A stretch of DNA of 64,000 nt from Izhakiella australiensis (GTDB lineage Bacteria; Pseudomonadota; Gammaproteobacteria; Enterobacterales; Enterobacteriaceae), in NCBI RefSeq assembly GCF_002006995.1, contig NZ_MRUL01000009.1:124001-188000 (forward strand). Direction: 5' to 3'. Positions 43,727 through 52,688 of this stretch are shown in pieces. The translations under genes and the position numbers were made by a program. The first letter of the stretch is position 1. The number at the start of each line of letters is the position of its first letter. Under the pieces are notes generated by a model. The model did not search any database. It was not told where the DNA came from and was given only the letters and a program-made list of their open reading frames with translations.

Positions 43727-44456
43727 ACACATACATATCGCCACGGCAGTAGCTGATGCTGTACTCCAGCGGCGCAGCGTGCTCATCCAGCGCCAGCTGA
43801 CGGATGACCAGCACCGGGATATTATCCGGCAGCGCAATGTGCTGTTTCAGGTCAGCGTCCGGCATGCGGGCGCTTACCCGGCTCTGGGTTTTCACCGGCT
43901 GGATCTGATGACGGCGGAAATAGTCGTACAGGGAAATACCGATATCATCGGCGTCGTTAATATAGGCCAGCGGAACCCATGATTCTTCAACCGACACCGC
44001 CTGGCCATCAACGTAACGGATGCGTTTGAGTAGCCAGACCTCGCTGCCAACGGCCAGCTCAAGCTTCTGCGCGATTTCACTGTTGCAGCGCAGACGGCTT
44101 TTATTAATCCAGACGGTGTCCGGCGTTTTACCCCGTAATACCGCCTGCTGCGACAGCCCTTTCGGCTCCTTAAGCGAATACTCAAACTGGCTGCAAATCT
44201 GCGTGCCGTAGCCACGACTGCGGAATACCACGCCCTGCTTTTCCAGCTCATCCATCGCTTTGCGCACCGTAATACGGGAAACGCTGAGCGCCTGACTGAA
44301 CTCGCGCTCGCTCGGCAATATTTCTTCATTCTGCAAAAGGCCCTGCCGTACGGCCTGGATGATAACGGCGGCAAAACGCTTATACAGCGGGGTTTTATTA
44401 TCCTCAGCCAGCGTTTCAGCCAGCTGCCTGAGTAGCGCTGCGTGATTGTTGCTCAT
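43713..44456 (-). CDS. yegW: GntR/HutC-family regulator YegW
   Basis: The 247-residue protein has a GntR winged helix at the N-terminus (LPSEREFSQALSVSRITVRK, then AMDELEKQGVVFRSRGYGTQ) and a UbiC-transcription-regulator-associated (UTRA) effector domain ending LEYSISYCRGDMYVFIAE, which places it in the HutC subfamily. E. coli yegW has the same position, at the end of yegTUV. It probably represses the operon until its substrate binds. It is transcribed towards yegV. Confidence 0.92.
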   Translation of the reverse strand: MSNNHAALLRQLAETLAEDNKTPLYKRFAAVIIQAVRQGLLQNEEILPSEREFSQALSVSRITVRKAMDELEKQGVVFRSRGYGTQICSQFEYSLKEPKGLSQQAVLRGKTPDTVWINKSRLRCNSEIAQKLELAVGSEVWLLKRIRYVDGQAVSVEESWVPLAYINDADDIGISLYDYFRRHQIQPVKTQSRVSARMPDADLKQHIALPDNIPVLVIRQLALDEHAAPLEYSISYCRGDMYVFIAE

Positions 44457-44618
44457 CGGTGAACCTGGCCTGATTAAACTGACGCCACCATCATACTGGA
44501 TTTTTGGCCGATCTCCGTCTTAAATCCATAACGTCAGCCCAATGACGCCTTGCACGCTAGCGACCGGGCTGGCAAACAGGGCAATAATGGGAAATGACGT
44601 GAACCATAAGGACGGAAA

Positions 44619-45179
44619 ATGCAAAACAAACCGCTAAGCTTCAGCAAACGCAATCTTTTTGCGCTGCTACTGACCCTAATCTGTACCAGCCTGCCGGCAT
44701 ATGCTGCCGACAGCAGTCAACCCGGCGAGCTGATCAACCAGCGGCTGGGCTGGATGAAAGACGTGGCAGGCAGTAAAGCGGCAAACCATCAGCCGGTAGA
44801 AGATTTAGCCCAGGAAAAAAAGGTGATGGCCAGTACGCTGCAGCTTGCGCAAAGCCAGGGGATTGCGCCGGACAGCATTAAGCCTTTTATTCAGGCGCAG
44901 ATGGACGTGGCTAAGGCGATACAGTATCGCTATCGCGCCGACTGGCTCTCGACGCCGGAAAAAGGCTGGCATCCGCGCCCGCTGGACGAAGTCAGAACGA
45001 AAATATCTCAGCTATCGACGCAGATTGTTGAGAAAATTGCGCAAGACCTGAAGGCCGGCGCGGGGCATTTTCCGCCCGCCGAAGCGGCCTTTACAGACAG
45101 TCTGCAACAGAAAAACCTCAAGCCGGCGGATAAGCAATTATTATATAAAACGCTTATTCAGACTCACCTGTCACAGTAA
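44619..45179 (+). CDS. aroQ: Secreted monofunctional chorismate mutase (AroQ gamma)
   Basis: This enzyme turns chorismate into prephenate in the periplasm. The 186-residue product has a signal peptide (about 1-29, ending LPAYAADS) and the AroQ-gamma segments LINQRLGWMKDVAGSKAANH and AKAIQYRYRADWL; the first carries the active-site Arg and Lys. Similar secreted forms are known from Erwinia herbicola (Pantoea) and Salmonella. ATG 44619 follows AAGGACGG. It stands alone between yegW and a fimbrial operon. The need for a periplasmic enzyme is not settled. Confidence 0.93.
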   Translation: MQNKPLSFSKRNLFALLLTLICTSLPAYAADSSQPGELINQRLGWMKDVAGSKAANHQPVEDLAQEKKVMASTLQLAQSQGIAPDSIKPFIQAQMDVAKAIQYRYRADWLSTPEKGWHPRPLDEVRTKISQLSTQIVEKIAQDLKAGAGHFPPAEAAFTDSLQQKNLKPADKQLLYKTLIQTHLSQ

Positions 45180-45218
45180 GCCGGTGCAGGGGCTAGCGTC
45201 GTTCTGCCAGCCTCTGCG

Positions 45219-46322
45219 TTAATTAAAGGTCACCAGCACTTCCGTGGCCGCATGCACATCGCCAAAGGGCAGATCCTTGCCGCCGGAGCAGAGGCGCCAG
45301 GTAATCTCATTCTGAATGACCCGGGAAGTATCGCTGTCGGCAATCTGACCAATCTTCAGCTGCGTATTATCAAAAGAAACGCCGCTGTCAGCGGTACACT
45401 GCCCGCTTCCGGTAACGCCGTTGCCAATTTCGCCGGTAATGTAACCGCCGCCCTCCTGCAGCGCCAGTCGCGATTTATTTCCCTGATACAGCCCACTGGA
45501 GGCGCGAAACTGAACGTTTAAATTGGTGGAAATTCGATCGGAATCCTGAAAGCACTGCACATTAAAGTGCTTTTTTACTTCGGCCAGCTGCGCGCCGGTC
45601 CGCAGATTACCAGAGACCGAGCCAAAATCAATTAGCGCCGGCGTATCAACATTACAATGCAGATTATTCACCCTAAAAACGATGTCACTGGGAAATATTT
45701 GCTGGTGAATATCACCAGACATCCCACCCACCGTATAGGATCCAAAGTACATCGGCTTGACGTTAATATCGTCACTGGTCTGCGTGCCATCGGCGACAAT
45801 AGCCCAGTAGCCATTAATCGATGCCGTACGTTCTGTTTTGGCGAAAAAGCCACTCATCGAACTATCTTTATTCGACGGCGGCACGCACCAGGCATAGCCA
45901 GCAGAGGATCCGATGGTTTCACCAGCCGAGGTGGTTACCTGGGTCTCTGGAATGCCGATGTGCCCGGACATGGTGGTAGGTTTGTCATTATCATTTTTAC
46001 GCCAGTAGGTCGCAGACACGCTGGCGATCGGTATAATGCCAATGCCGTGGGCTATTTTATAGGCCTGATAGCCGCCAATATTGGTTAACTGGGAAGAGGA
46101 CATACACCGGCTCACAATATCTGAAATGGCCACCATGCCGTATTTGGGGTCCATCCATAGCCAATCAAGATCGTGCGTTTCCGTATAGCTGTAGGGTAAA
46201 CCTGACCAGACGATACCAATACCTTTACCAACAGTGATGGTGTCAGCATAAGAAAAGGCGCTTTGTATAAGCAGGCTCAGCAGCGCCAGCTTTAAAAACG
46301 GGTAACGTAAAAAATTATTCAT
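45219..46322 (-). CDS. Fimbrial tip adhesin (two-domain)
   Basis: The 367-residue product is the last gene of fimbrial operon 1. A signal peptide (about 1-26, ending SYA) is followed by an N-terminal lectin-like domain of about 190 residues (ITVGKGIGIVWSGLPYSYTE, DLDWLWMDPKYG) with two Cys. A C-terminal pilin domain starts at about residue 215 (IVFRVNNLHCNVDTPALIDF, GSVSGN) and has its own Cys pair. It ends in TEVLVTFN, as in the donor-accepting pilin domain of two-domain adhesins. The receptor cannot be predicted. It follows the usher gene by 22 bases. Confidence 0.82.
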   Translation of the reverse strand: MNNFLRYPFLKLALLSLLIQSAFSYADTITVGKGIGIVWSGLPYSYTETHDLDWLWMDPKYGMVAISDIVSRCMSSSQLTNIGGYQAYKIAHGIGIIPIASVSATYWRKNDNDKPTTMSGHIGIPETQVTTSAGETIGSSAGYAWCVPPSNKDSSMSGFFAKTERTASINGYWAIVADGTQTSDDINVKPMYFGSYTVGGMSGDIHQQIFPSDIVFRVNNLHCNVDTPALIDFGSVSGNLRTGAQLAEVKKHFNVQCFQDSDRISTNLNVQFRASSGLYQGNKSRLALQEGGGYITGEIGNGVTGSGQCTADSGVSFDNTQLKIGQIADSDTSRVIQNEITWRLCSGGKDLPFGDVHAATEVLVTFN

Positions 46323-46344
46323 ACAACCTCTGTAAAATCCCGGG

Positions 46345-48924
46345 CTATTGGCAATCGACGGTAATATTTCTTACCGGGTTATAATCTGATGCCGCTTTAC
46401 TGTGCGATAGATCAAAGGCCGCCCGGCACTGCTCGCCGGTGCCGGCTCCCCATTTGGCGAATAATTTTCCTCTGGTAGCCAGCCCCGTCAGGTAAACCTG
46501 CCCGGCTTCGCCAACAATCGAGGTGTCAGCGTCATTATTTTCGGAGATAACCGTGACGGTGCTGCCAAAACGCAGCGGCCGATTATTATTTTTCATCGTA
46601 ATCAGCGCCTGATAACCGACGCGGGGATTAAAGATAGCCCTGACAACCGCCCCCCTGGTGGGATAAACCATCACGCTGGATTGCTTAATGTCGACATCAT
46701 CAGGCAGCGTGGTTGGGTCAAGGCTAATATTATTGCGCCGATAGGCGGCGAGATAAGGGATCACAGCATAGCCACGGTCATTAGTAGTAATATTGCCGTT
46801 AGTCACCGTCGCGCCGCCAGCTCCCGGGGCTTCAACAATCGCCAGTGAATCACCCAGCATCTGGCTGAGAGTCACGCCGTGGGGGTGAATGACTATTCCC
46901 CCATTAATGCCGGCGTTCAGCGTACGCGCGCTGTTATTATAGTTATACCCGACATTGACCTGACCCTGGGCGCCCTGGTAGCTGACGTTCAGATTACTGT
47001 TTTTATCGCCGCGCGCCGTGGCCCAACTTTGCGACAGATTATAAGAAAGCTTACTGTTAAGGGCATTACCGGTAATGCCTGCCTGCTGCTGCGTTTGCCC
47101 CCGTCCAGAATGCGTCAGCTGATAACTCGCATAGATGTTGTGCAACGCTGTCCTTTGCGGAGAAAACAGCGCCAGCGGAACCTGCATATTAAACGCTAGC
47201 TGCCTGTTTTCCGGCCAGTCTCCCTGATTATACACGCGCTCAATGCTGTAATTAACGCCTACGCTAATGCCGCGAATTACCGTACTCAGACCGGCAGACA
47301 AGGTGTTATCAATCCGATTATTATTCCAGTAATTATAGCGGGACGCCGATAAGAATAGCGTGCCAAACTTTCCGAGCTGTTGATTAAGGCTGGTCTGAAA
47401 TAACGAGCGCTGCCGTTCGCTACTTCCCGAAAGGTAATCGTGATAAGCAAACTGACGATAATTATTAAAATCGGTGAAGCTATAATAATTTTGCGTACTG
47501 TAGCGGTAGGCCGTCAGATCAATTGATGTCCCGGTATTCATCAGACTTTTTGAATAACGCAGGCGGTAAGACTCTCCCTGCTGGAATCCCTTCATACCGT
47601 GCAGTTTCGCCGAAGCCGTCGTAATATCGGCAGACAGTGCGCCAAAACTCCCCAGCGACAGCCCCACGCCGCCAACGGCAGAAAGATAGCGCTCAGAAAA
47701 CAAGCCGCCGCTATAAAAGGTAACGTTATGTGGCAGACCCAGAATATACGACGCCAGCAGGAAGTTCGCATTTTCGGCATCTTTTAAACCATTGCTGTGA
47801 AAGCGTCCGGTGGTTATCTCGTATTTATAACTGCCGGGACGGCGCATTACCGGCAAAGAGGAATAGGCAATTTTTTGCGTACGCACTTCGCCGTCAGCTT
47901 CCCTGATAGTCACAATCAAATTACCACCCTGCCCGGCCTGGTAGAGATCTGAAATACGAAATGGCCCTGGTGGGACATAACTTTGATAAACAATATTGCC
48001 ATTTTGCGTTACCGTAACCCGGGCATTGGTTCGCGCCACCCCGCTGATTAGCGGTGCAAAACCACGCAGGCTATCCGGCAGCATTTCGTCGCTGGAGGCC
48101 AGCTGTAGCCCCTGAAAAGGAAAGCTATCAAATACCTCGTTACCCGTATTATTTTCTCCCAGCAAGATTTGCGACTTTAGCGGAATAATATCCCGCTGCA
48201 AATAAGTGGTATTAACCTGTAACTTTTGAAACCTGGCGTTACCGATTGCTGAACCGTAGATATCATTATAGCTGTAGGTCACATTACTCCGCAGGCGCCA
48301 GGCTCCCCAGTTAACGCCACCCGATAAATTAGCAAAAAGATTATTTTGCTTACTATCGGCAGCGCGCGTGCCACGGTATTCTGAGCTGCTACCATTAATA
48401 TTATAATTTAGCAGCGCCGCTGGCACGCCTTCATCCCAGAACTGTGAGTCAACATAGCCCTGCGCGCGACTTTGCATATTTACCTGCGGAATGCTGATAT
48501 CCAAACGCAGCTGAGAAATATTAAATTTTACTTGAGCATCTTTTATATACTGGCTAATGTCGCCCACGGGTTTATTGACAGATAAAGACATAAGTTTCGG
48601 CGTAGCATTTATATTCACACCCATTCTTTTTAAAAAGGCGGTTGTTAACTCTACACGATTTTTTTTATCACCCCCCGGACTGAAGGTCATCATATGCTGG
48701 CCTTCATAGTTTTGATTAATATAAACATCAACAAGATACTTACCCGCAGACATGCCGCCTGACTCAGAAAATGCGTCGAGATTAGCAATATCCTGTTGAC
48801 CGCCGCTAAGAGATAACAGGGCCGGATCGAAATAATCCTTACTATAAACTTTCTGAATCATTATTAACGGCAGTGAACACGTCGTTATAACAATAAAATT
48901 ATAAAAGAAAAATCCCTTTTTCAT
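46345..48924 (-). CDS. Outer-membrane fimbrial usher
   Basis: The 859-residue usher forms the secretion pore for fimbrial operon 1. After a signal peptide (about 1-29) come the periplasmic N-terminal domain (YFDPALLSLSGGQQDIANLD, YLVDVYINQNYEG), a 24-strand beta barrel with plug (PFRISDLYQAGQGGNLIVTI), and C-terminal domains with a Cys pair (TGEQCRAAF and ITVDCQ). Length is normal for FimD-type ushers. The start ATG 48924 has a modest ribosome site. Base composition here is clearly more A+T-rich than in the flanking core genes, which suggests acquisition. Confidence 0.93.
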   Translation of the reverse strand: MKKGFFFYNFIVITTCSLPLIMIQKVYSKDYFDPALLSLSGGQQDIANLDAFSESGGMSAGKYLVDVYINQNYEGQHMMTFSPGGDKKNRVELTTAFLKRMGVNINATPKLMSLSVNKPVGDISQYIKDAQVKFNISQLRLDISIPQVNMQSRAQGYVDSQFWDEGVPAALLNYNINGSSSEYRGTRAADSKQNNLFANLSGGVNWGAWRLRSNVTYSYNDIYGSAIGNARFQKLQVNTTYLQRDIIPLKSQILLGENNTGNEVFDSFPFQGLQLASSDEMLPDSLRGFAPLISGVARTNARVTVTQNGNIVYQSYVPPGPFRISDLYQAGQGGNLIVTIREADGEVRTQKIAYSSLPVMRRPGSYKYEITTGRFHSNGLKDAENANFLLASYILGLPHNVTFYSGGLFSERYLSAVGGVGLSLGSFGALSADITTASAKLHGMKGFQQGESYRLRYSKSLMNTGTSIDLTAYRYSTQNYYSFTDFNNYRQFAYHDYLSGSSERQRSLFQTSLNQQLGKFGTLFLSASRYNYWNNNRIDNTLSAGLSTVIRGISVGVNYSIERVYNQGDWPENRQLAFNMQVPLALFSPQRTALHNIYASYQLTHSGRGQTQQQAGITGNALNSKLSYNLSQSWATARGDKNSNLNVSYQGAQGQVNVGYNYNNSARTLNAGINGGIVIHPHGVTLSQMLGDSLAIVEAPGAGGATVTNGNITTNDRGYAVIPYLAAYRRNNISLDPTTLPDDVDIKQSSVMVYPTRGAVVRAIFNPRVGYQALITMKNNNRPLRFGSTVTVISENNDADTSIVGEAGQVYLTGLATRGKLFAKWGAGTGEQCRAAFDLSHSKAASDYNPVRNITVDCQ

Positions 48925-48972
48925 TTCAAAAGCCTGTTACGATGATACAGAATTATGAACCGGCAGAGGCGT

Positions 48973-49737
48973 TCAAAGCTCCTGCCTCTTTATTTCTGTT
49001 TTCCAGCCATCCTCATCCATTAATTCCCATTTCACTTCGCCTGAGACGCGATCCGGAATCCGATACACTCTCTCTCCCTGAGGCGGTACCATCAAACGTA
49101 AATGGTCATTATCAAAGTGAAAGTGACCGATTTGTAATGAGGCAAATGTCAACCAGTAAGGCGTTGGATTTTTAACAATAAGCCTGTTTTTATTGCGTAA
49201 AAAGCGTACTTCCGCCGACAGCGCGTCTATCACCCGTTTTTTAAGGCGATATGGCCGAAAAAATACTTTCAGATTCGTCACCACTACCATGGCAACATAG
49301 TTAGTTTTTTCCTCACGCTTCTGGGCAGGAATGGTCCTTAAAGAAATAAAATAAACGGACTCTTTTTTATCAGATAGCGGTACTTCATTACGCCGTATAC
49401 GGAGCACCAGCTCGCTGTGCGCCTCAAGGCGACTGAGGGGCGGTGTAACGATAAAGGGCATTGGCTGAATAGCGGCAACGCTGCCGCTGGCCAGCCCGGT
49501 GGATGGATCAACGGCTTTAAACTGCGCCTGAAGCAAAAATACGTTATCCGTTTTGTTATGTACTTTTAACGTCACGCCATTTTTATCTTTCTCAGAAAAT
49601 ATGACGCGCGTAACGTCCAGCTCAATTCCACCGCCCGCTTGAATCCGCGCATAAGCTGGATGAAAAAATGCAGTGAGGAGTATTAACAAGGCGCAAAGCC
49701 TGCCCACATTAAGCGGTAATAAGGGAATGAATAGCAT
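48973..49737 (-). CDS. Periplasmic fimbrial chaperone, third of three in operon 1
   Basis: The 254-residue product has a long signal peptide (about 1-30) and two Ig-like domains of the PapD family. The subunit-anchoring Arg is in LDVTRVIFSE and the Lys in NLKVFFRPYRL. The segments FIVTPPLSRLEAHSELVLRI and LIVKNPTPYWLTFASLQIG are standard. No FGL cysteine pair is present, so it is a short F1-G1-loop (FGS) chaperone. It starts 2 bases past the stop of the preceding chaperone gene, an arrangement that ties their translation together. Confidence 0.9.
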   Translation of the reverse strand: MLFIPLLPLNVGRLCALLILLTAFFHPAYARIQAGGGIELDVTRVIFSEKDKNGVTLKVHNKTDNVFLLQAQFKAVDPSTGLASGSVAAIQPMPFIVTPPLSRLEAHSELVLRIRRNEVPLSDKKESVYFISLRTIPAQKREEKTNYVAMVVVTNLKVFFRPYRLKKRVIDALSAEVRFLRNKNRLIVKNPTPYWLTFASLQIGHFHFDNDHLRLMVPPQGERVYRIPDRVSGEVKWELMDEDGWKTEIKRQEL

Positions 49738-49739
49738 AA

Positions 49740-50453
49740 TCAGAAACCCTCATTATGGTAATATTGAGACAAAACACCATAGTCATTAATAACGCGCCAG
49801 CTAACCTTTGTTATCTTTTTATTCGCCGGTATAAATGCCCGCCCCCCGGGTGGAATCATAATGGGTTTGCTCAGAACTGAAGTTGAGGATCCCTGCGGCC
49901 TCAGCCTGGCAACGGTCATAAAGTAGCCGCCAGGATTAATAACCAAAAGTCCATGATCCTTTCGGCTAAACTGTAAGGAAGCGGCTGCCTGTTCGAAGGT
50001 TTGCGCCATATGTGCCGGACGGTAAAAAATCTTGATTGTAAACCTGAAGCCCAATGACAGTTTCGATGCATCTGCCGGCCAGTGCTCCTCGTTCTGCGTT
50101 GGAATCGCGCTAACGGTAAGATATGAAACCGACTCCTTTTCCCCCGGCCAGTCGCTCTTAGCCGGAATAATTTTTAATATTTGCTGCTGCCCGGCCGCTA
50201 ATAAAAACAGCGGCGGCGTTAGCATAAAGGGACCCGTTAGCCTGTCATCAGCATGCGCAACGCTTCGCGCCTGTATCAGATAGCGCTGCCCGCTGCTGTT
50301 GCGTACGCTAAGCGTCTTAACCTTATCCGTGGCGGAAAAAACCACTCTCGTCCGACTTAAGCTAACGCCTTGCGCACTGGCTACCGTGCAAAGCGCACCG
50401 CCGGCCATCAGCAAGAAAAGCAGCAACAGGCGTGTTTTCAGGCGTTTATTCAT
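49740..50453 (-). CDS. Periplasmic fimbrial chaperone, second of three in operon 1
   Basis: The 237-residue PapD-family chaperone has a signal peptide ending VASAQG, then VSLSRTRVVFSATDKVKTLS with the conserved Arg, FMLTPPLFLLAAGQQQILKI, TIKIFYRPAHM with the conserved Lys, and LLVINPGGYFMTVARL. The ATG at 50453 lies inside the last codons of the minor pilin gene (TATGAATAA) and has no clear ribosome site of its own, so translational coupling is likely. A TTG at 50465 is a weaker alternative. Confidence 0.88.
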   Translation of the reverse strand: MNKRLKTRLLLLFLLMAGGALCTVASAQGVSLSRTRVVFSATDKVKTLSVRNSSGQRYLIQARSVAHADDRLTGPFMLTPPLFLLAAGQQQILKIIPAKSDWPGEKESVSYLTVSAIPTQNEEHWPADASKLSLGFRFTIKIFYRPAHMAQTFEQAAASLQFSRKDHGLLVINPGGYFMTVARLRPQGSSTSVLSKPIMIPPGGRAFIPANKKITKVSWRVINDYGVLSQYYHNEGF

Positions 50454-51003
50454 AGAAAAAGTCAAACATTATCGCAGCGCGCAATGCGCCGGGCTTTACC
50501 GAAGCGCAGGCATCGCCATCACCGCAGCTTACCCCGACGAAAAAGGGCAACTGACCGCCGGAGGGAAGTTGACCGGCCTGTCCTACGGCGATTTTATTGC
50601 CGCTGCGCACTTCTGTATCACTGAAGGTCGGTGTTTGCCGCTGTTGATACAGAATTATACCCGCCCCGCCGGCGTGCGACGCGGCCTCATTTCTGAATAA
50701 CCATTTACTCCCCTGCAGCTTACCTTCTCCGTAGGTTTTGATTGTCGGCGTCATTGTTTCTCCCGGCACTCCCTGGCAATTGCTAATATTTAGCGTGAAC
50801 GGTTGAACACCCACCAGCGCGCCGGCTACAAGAGCGCGTCTGTAAATATCCCCCAGCGGCAACAGGGTTCGACTAAGGCTGATATCACATGTCGTTTTAG
50901 ATATATTGGCTTCAAAATTCACTACCAGCGCGGCGGCATCTTTTACCATTCCGACAGAGAGTAATAATAAAATAAAATTAATGTATCTTTTGAGAATAGG
51001 CAT
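50446..51003 (-). CDS. Minor fimbrial subunit, operon 1
   Basis: The 185-residue product has a signal peptide (about 1-26) and a pilin fold. The first Cys is in ANISKTTCDISLSRTLLPLG and the partner Cys in FTLNISNCQGVPG. The C-terminus IMFDFFYE has the penultimate Tyr typical of chaperone-usher subunits. It carries an extra Cys pair (VSCGDGDAC). ATG 51003 follows GGCGGA and lies 26 bases inside the preceding chaperone gene. It is probably an adaptor or regulator between the major pilin and the adhesin. Confidence 0.85.
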   Translation of the reverse strand: MPILKRYINFILLLLSVGMVKDAAALVVNFEANISKTTCDISLSRTLLPLGDIYRRALVAGALVGVQPFTLNISNCQGVPGETMTPTIKTYGEGKLQGSKWLFRNEAASHAGGAGIILYQQRQTPTFSDTEVRSGNKIAVGQAGQLPSGGQLPFFVGVSCGDGDACASVKPGALRAAIMFDFFYE

Positions 51004-51679
51004 TAATTCCGCCATTATCATTTATCGTACGCCACACAACATTTCCTTTATGCCAGGTGGTGGCATAAACATGATGACTAAAGGGTGGTAACATTAAATC
51101 GGCTGCTTTTGATAAATTAACATAATGACTATCTATTCTTATTGATGAAAAACTAACGTAATAAGGTGAATCATTCGTCACTTTTATGCCATTCTTTTCC
51201 GGCACAAAGCGCAATTTCCTCTGCGCATCCTCCGGTGAACTGTGCAACCCATCAGGTCGGTAAAAAAGCTTAATGATATTACTCACACCAAACTTTACCG
51301 CACCAAATGTTTGATCTTCCTTCGCATTTTTTTTCTTTTCTTTAGCAGACGGAATCGCGGTAGCCTTAAAGAAAAATAACGACTCTCTGTCATGTGGGAG
51401 ATCGGCATTGAGCATCGAAATACGTATTTTATTTGTCTCACCGGCCTCCAGCCTGAAAAGCGGTGGCGTAACAATAAAATAACGACTCTGTTTACCTTCC
51501 GACGTACCAATAACCGATGCGCTGACAAGATAAGTGTCGCCAGTGGTCGTATTACGAACCTCAGTATTAATACTTTTCTCACCTTGTTTATAGATCAGCC
51601 GGGTAGCATTAATACCAAAACCATCGGCATGCGCAGAAAATGAAAAAATAAAAAATAACTGAAAACTTAGCTTTTTCAT
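50978..51679 (-). CDS. Periplasmic fimbrial chaperone, first of three in operon 1
   Basis: The 233-residue PapD-family chaperone has a signal peptide (ending SAHADG), the anchoring Arg in INATRLIYKQGEKS, FIVTPPLFRLEAGETNKIRI, the Lys in NIIKLFYRPDGL, and IKVTNDSPYYVSFSSIRID. An unusual Lys-rich insert (AKEKKKNAKEDQTF) lies before the G1 strand. It is the first chaperone after the major pilin and so probably serves that subunit. Its end overlaps the minor pilin start. Confidence 0.9.
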   Translation of the reverse strand: MKKLSFQLFFIFSFSAHADGFGINATRLIYKQGEKSINTEVRNTTTGDTYLVSASVIGTSEGKQSRYFIVTPPLFRLEAGETNKIRISMLNADLPHDRESLFFFKATAIPSAKEKKKNAKEDQTFGAVKFGVSNIIKLFYRPDGLHSSPEDAQRKLRFVPEKNGIKVTNDSPYYVSFSSIRIDSHYVNLSKAADLMLPPFSHHVYATTWHKGNVVWRTINDNGGINAYSQKIH

Positions 51680-51732
51680 GGGTTTTTCAGAAAAGAAATA
51701 GCAGGCTGACGGCTTGTCAGCCTTGATGAGAA

Positions 51733-52290
51733 TTAGTTGTAGGCAAAGCTGAAAAGAATCGGAGCGTTAATGGCACCCAGCGTCACATTGTCAGCCAGCG
51801 ATGCAGAAGCCAGTCCAACCTGCATACTCAACGTTTTATTATTGAAGTCTGCAGCGGAGGGGGTTTCACCAGCCGTTGCCACTTTAATTTTTTCACCGTT
51901 CTTTATATAGGCATTCGGACTATCAAGTAGATTCAACATGACGCCAGTATTTGAACCGCTGGAGTTAAAGATATTATCATAGCCCCCCAGCGTCTGCCCT
52001 GAAACGGTTATACTGGCAATATCCCCTGTGGACTCGGGGCTTTGGCAGTTATTCAGGCCAACGGTGAAATTCTTAACGCTTTCAGGAATAGGTGTGGCAA
52101 CGCTTTTAAAATCGGTGCGGGTAAAGTTACCTAAATCGATATTGCTATTTGAAAGCGATATATCGCAGGTTCCCGCCGCCACGTTTGCCGTTACTGTTAA
52201 CTGAGCATTCGAGGATGCGTTTACATTTGGTGCCAGCACTGAAAGTCCAGCACCAAGAATGACTGATGAGAAGCGAAAAAATTTATTCAT
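51733..52290 (-). CDS. Major fimbrial pilin, operon 1
   Basis: The 185-residue product has a signal peptide (about 1-25, ending VNAS), an N-terminal donor strand (NAQLTVTANVAAGTCDISLS), the paired Cys in VGLNNCQSP, and the C-terminus APILFSFAYN with penultimate Tyr. It is the first gene of the minus-strand operon and should be the main shaft subunit. The internal segment (SGQTLGGYDNIFNSSGSNTG) is typical of Fim/MR-like pilins. A 53-bp gap precedes the first chaperone. Confidence 0.9.
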   Translation of the reverse strand: MNKFFRFSSVILGAGLSVLAPNVNASSNAQLTVTANVAAGTCDISLSNSNIDLGNFTRTDFKSVATPIPESVKNFTVGLNNCQSPESTGDIASITVSGQTLGGYDNIFNSSGSNTGVMLNLLDSPNAYIKNGEKIKVATAGETPSAADFNNKTLSMQVGLASASLADNVTLGAINAPILFSFAYN

Positions 52291-52688
52291 ATAGTCCCTT
52301 ACTTATTAACTCCTACATGGTACCGTCCTGGGCGGATTGATATAGTGACATAAAGTAAGAGCTGAAGTAAACACCATCATTGCCATGGGAATTAACTCTA
52401 AAACACAGCCAGCTGGATTAAAGAGACATTAATTCAAAGTTGATTTTTTAAAACTGGTTAAATATTAGCCTGATATTAACCATGGCAACAATAAAAACAG
52501 CATGGAACCCGGCAATCCTTCAGACCGTCGTAACCCAGGATTGCAGGATAGCGCGAGTGGCTGCATTACCTTACTTTACATAACAGGAAATAATACGAAA
52601 TTTTTATATCATGCATATTATAAAGTCAGGATAATGGCAGCAGCACAGTTTGTAATTGACACCCGATGCGATTGCGCTCAGTCGGCCG
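52291..52688. promoter_or_regulatory. Promoter region of fimbrial operon 1
   Basis: This 398-bp gap lies between the major pilin start (minus) and the 3' end of the LysR gene (minus). It is A+T-rich from 52430 to 52640, as expected for an H-NS-type silenced fimbrial promoter. No inverted repeats framing an invertible switch were found, and no gene is supported; the 70-codon frame at 52502 has no ribosome site. Confidence 0.4.

Noticed and set aside
45186-45217. Imperfect inverted repeat between aroQ and the adhesin
   Set aside because: The stem has mismatches and no T-run on either strand, so terminator function is not supported.
52291-52688. Search for a fim-type invertible promoter switch
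   Set aside because: No paired inverted repeats of switch type and no recombinase gene near operon 1.
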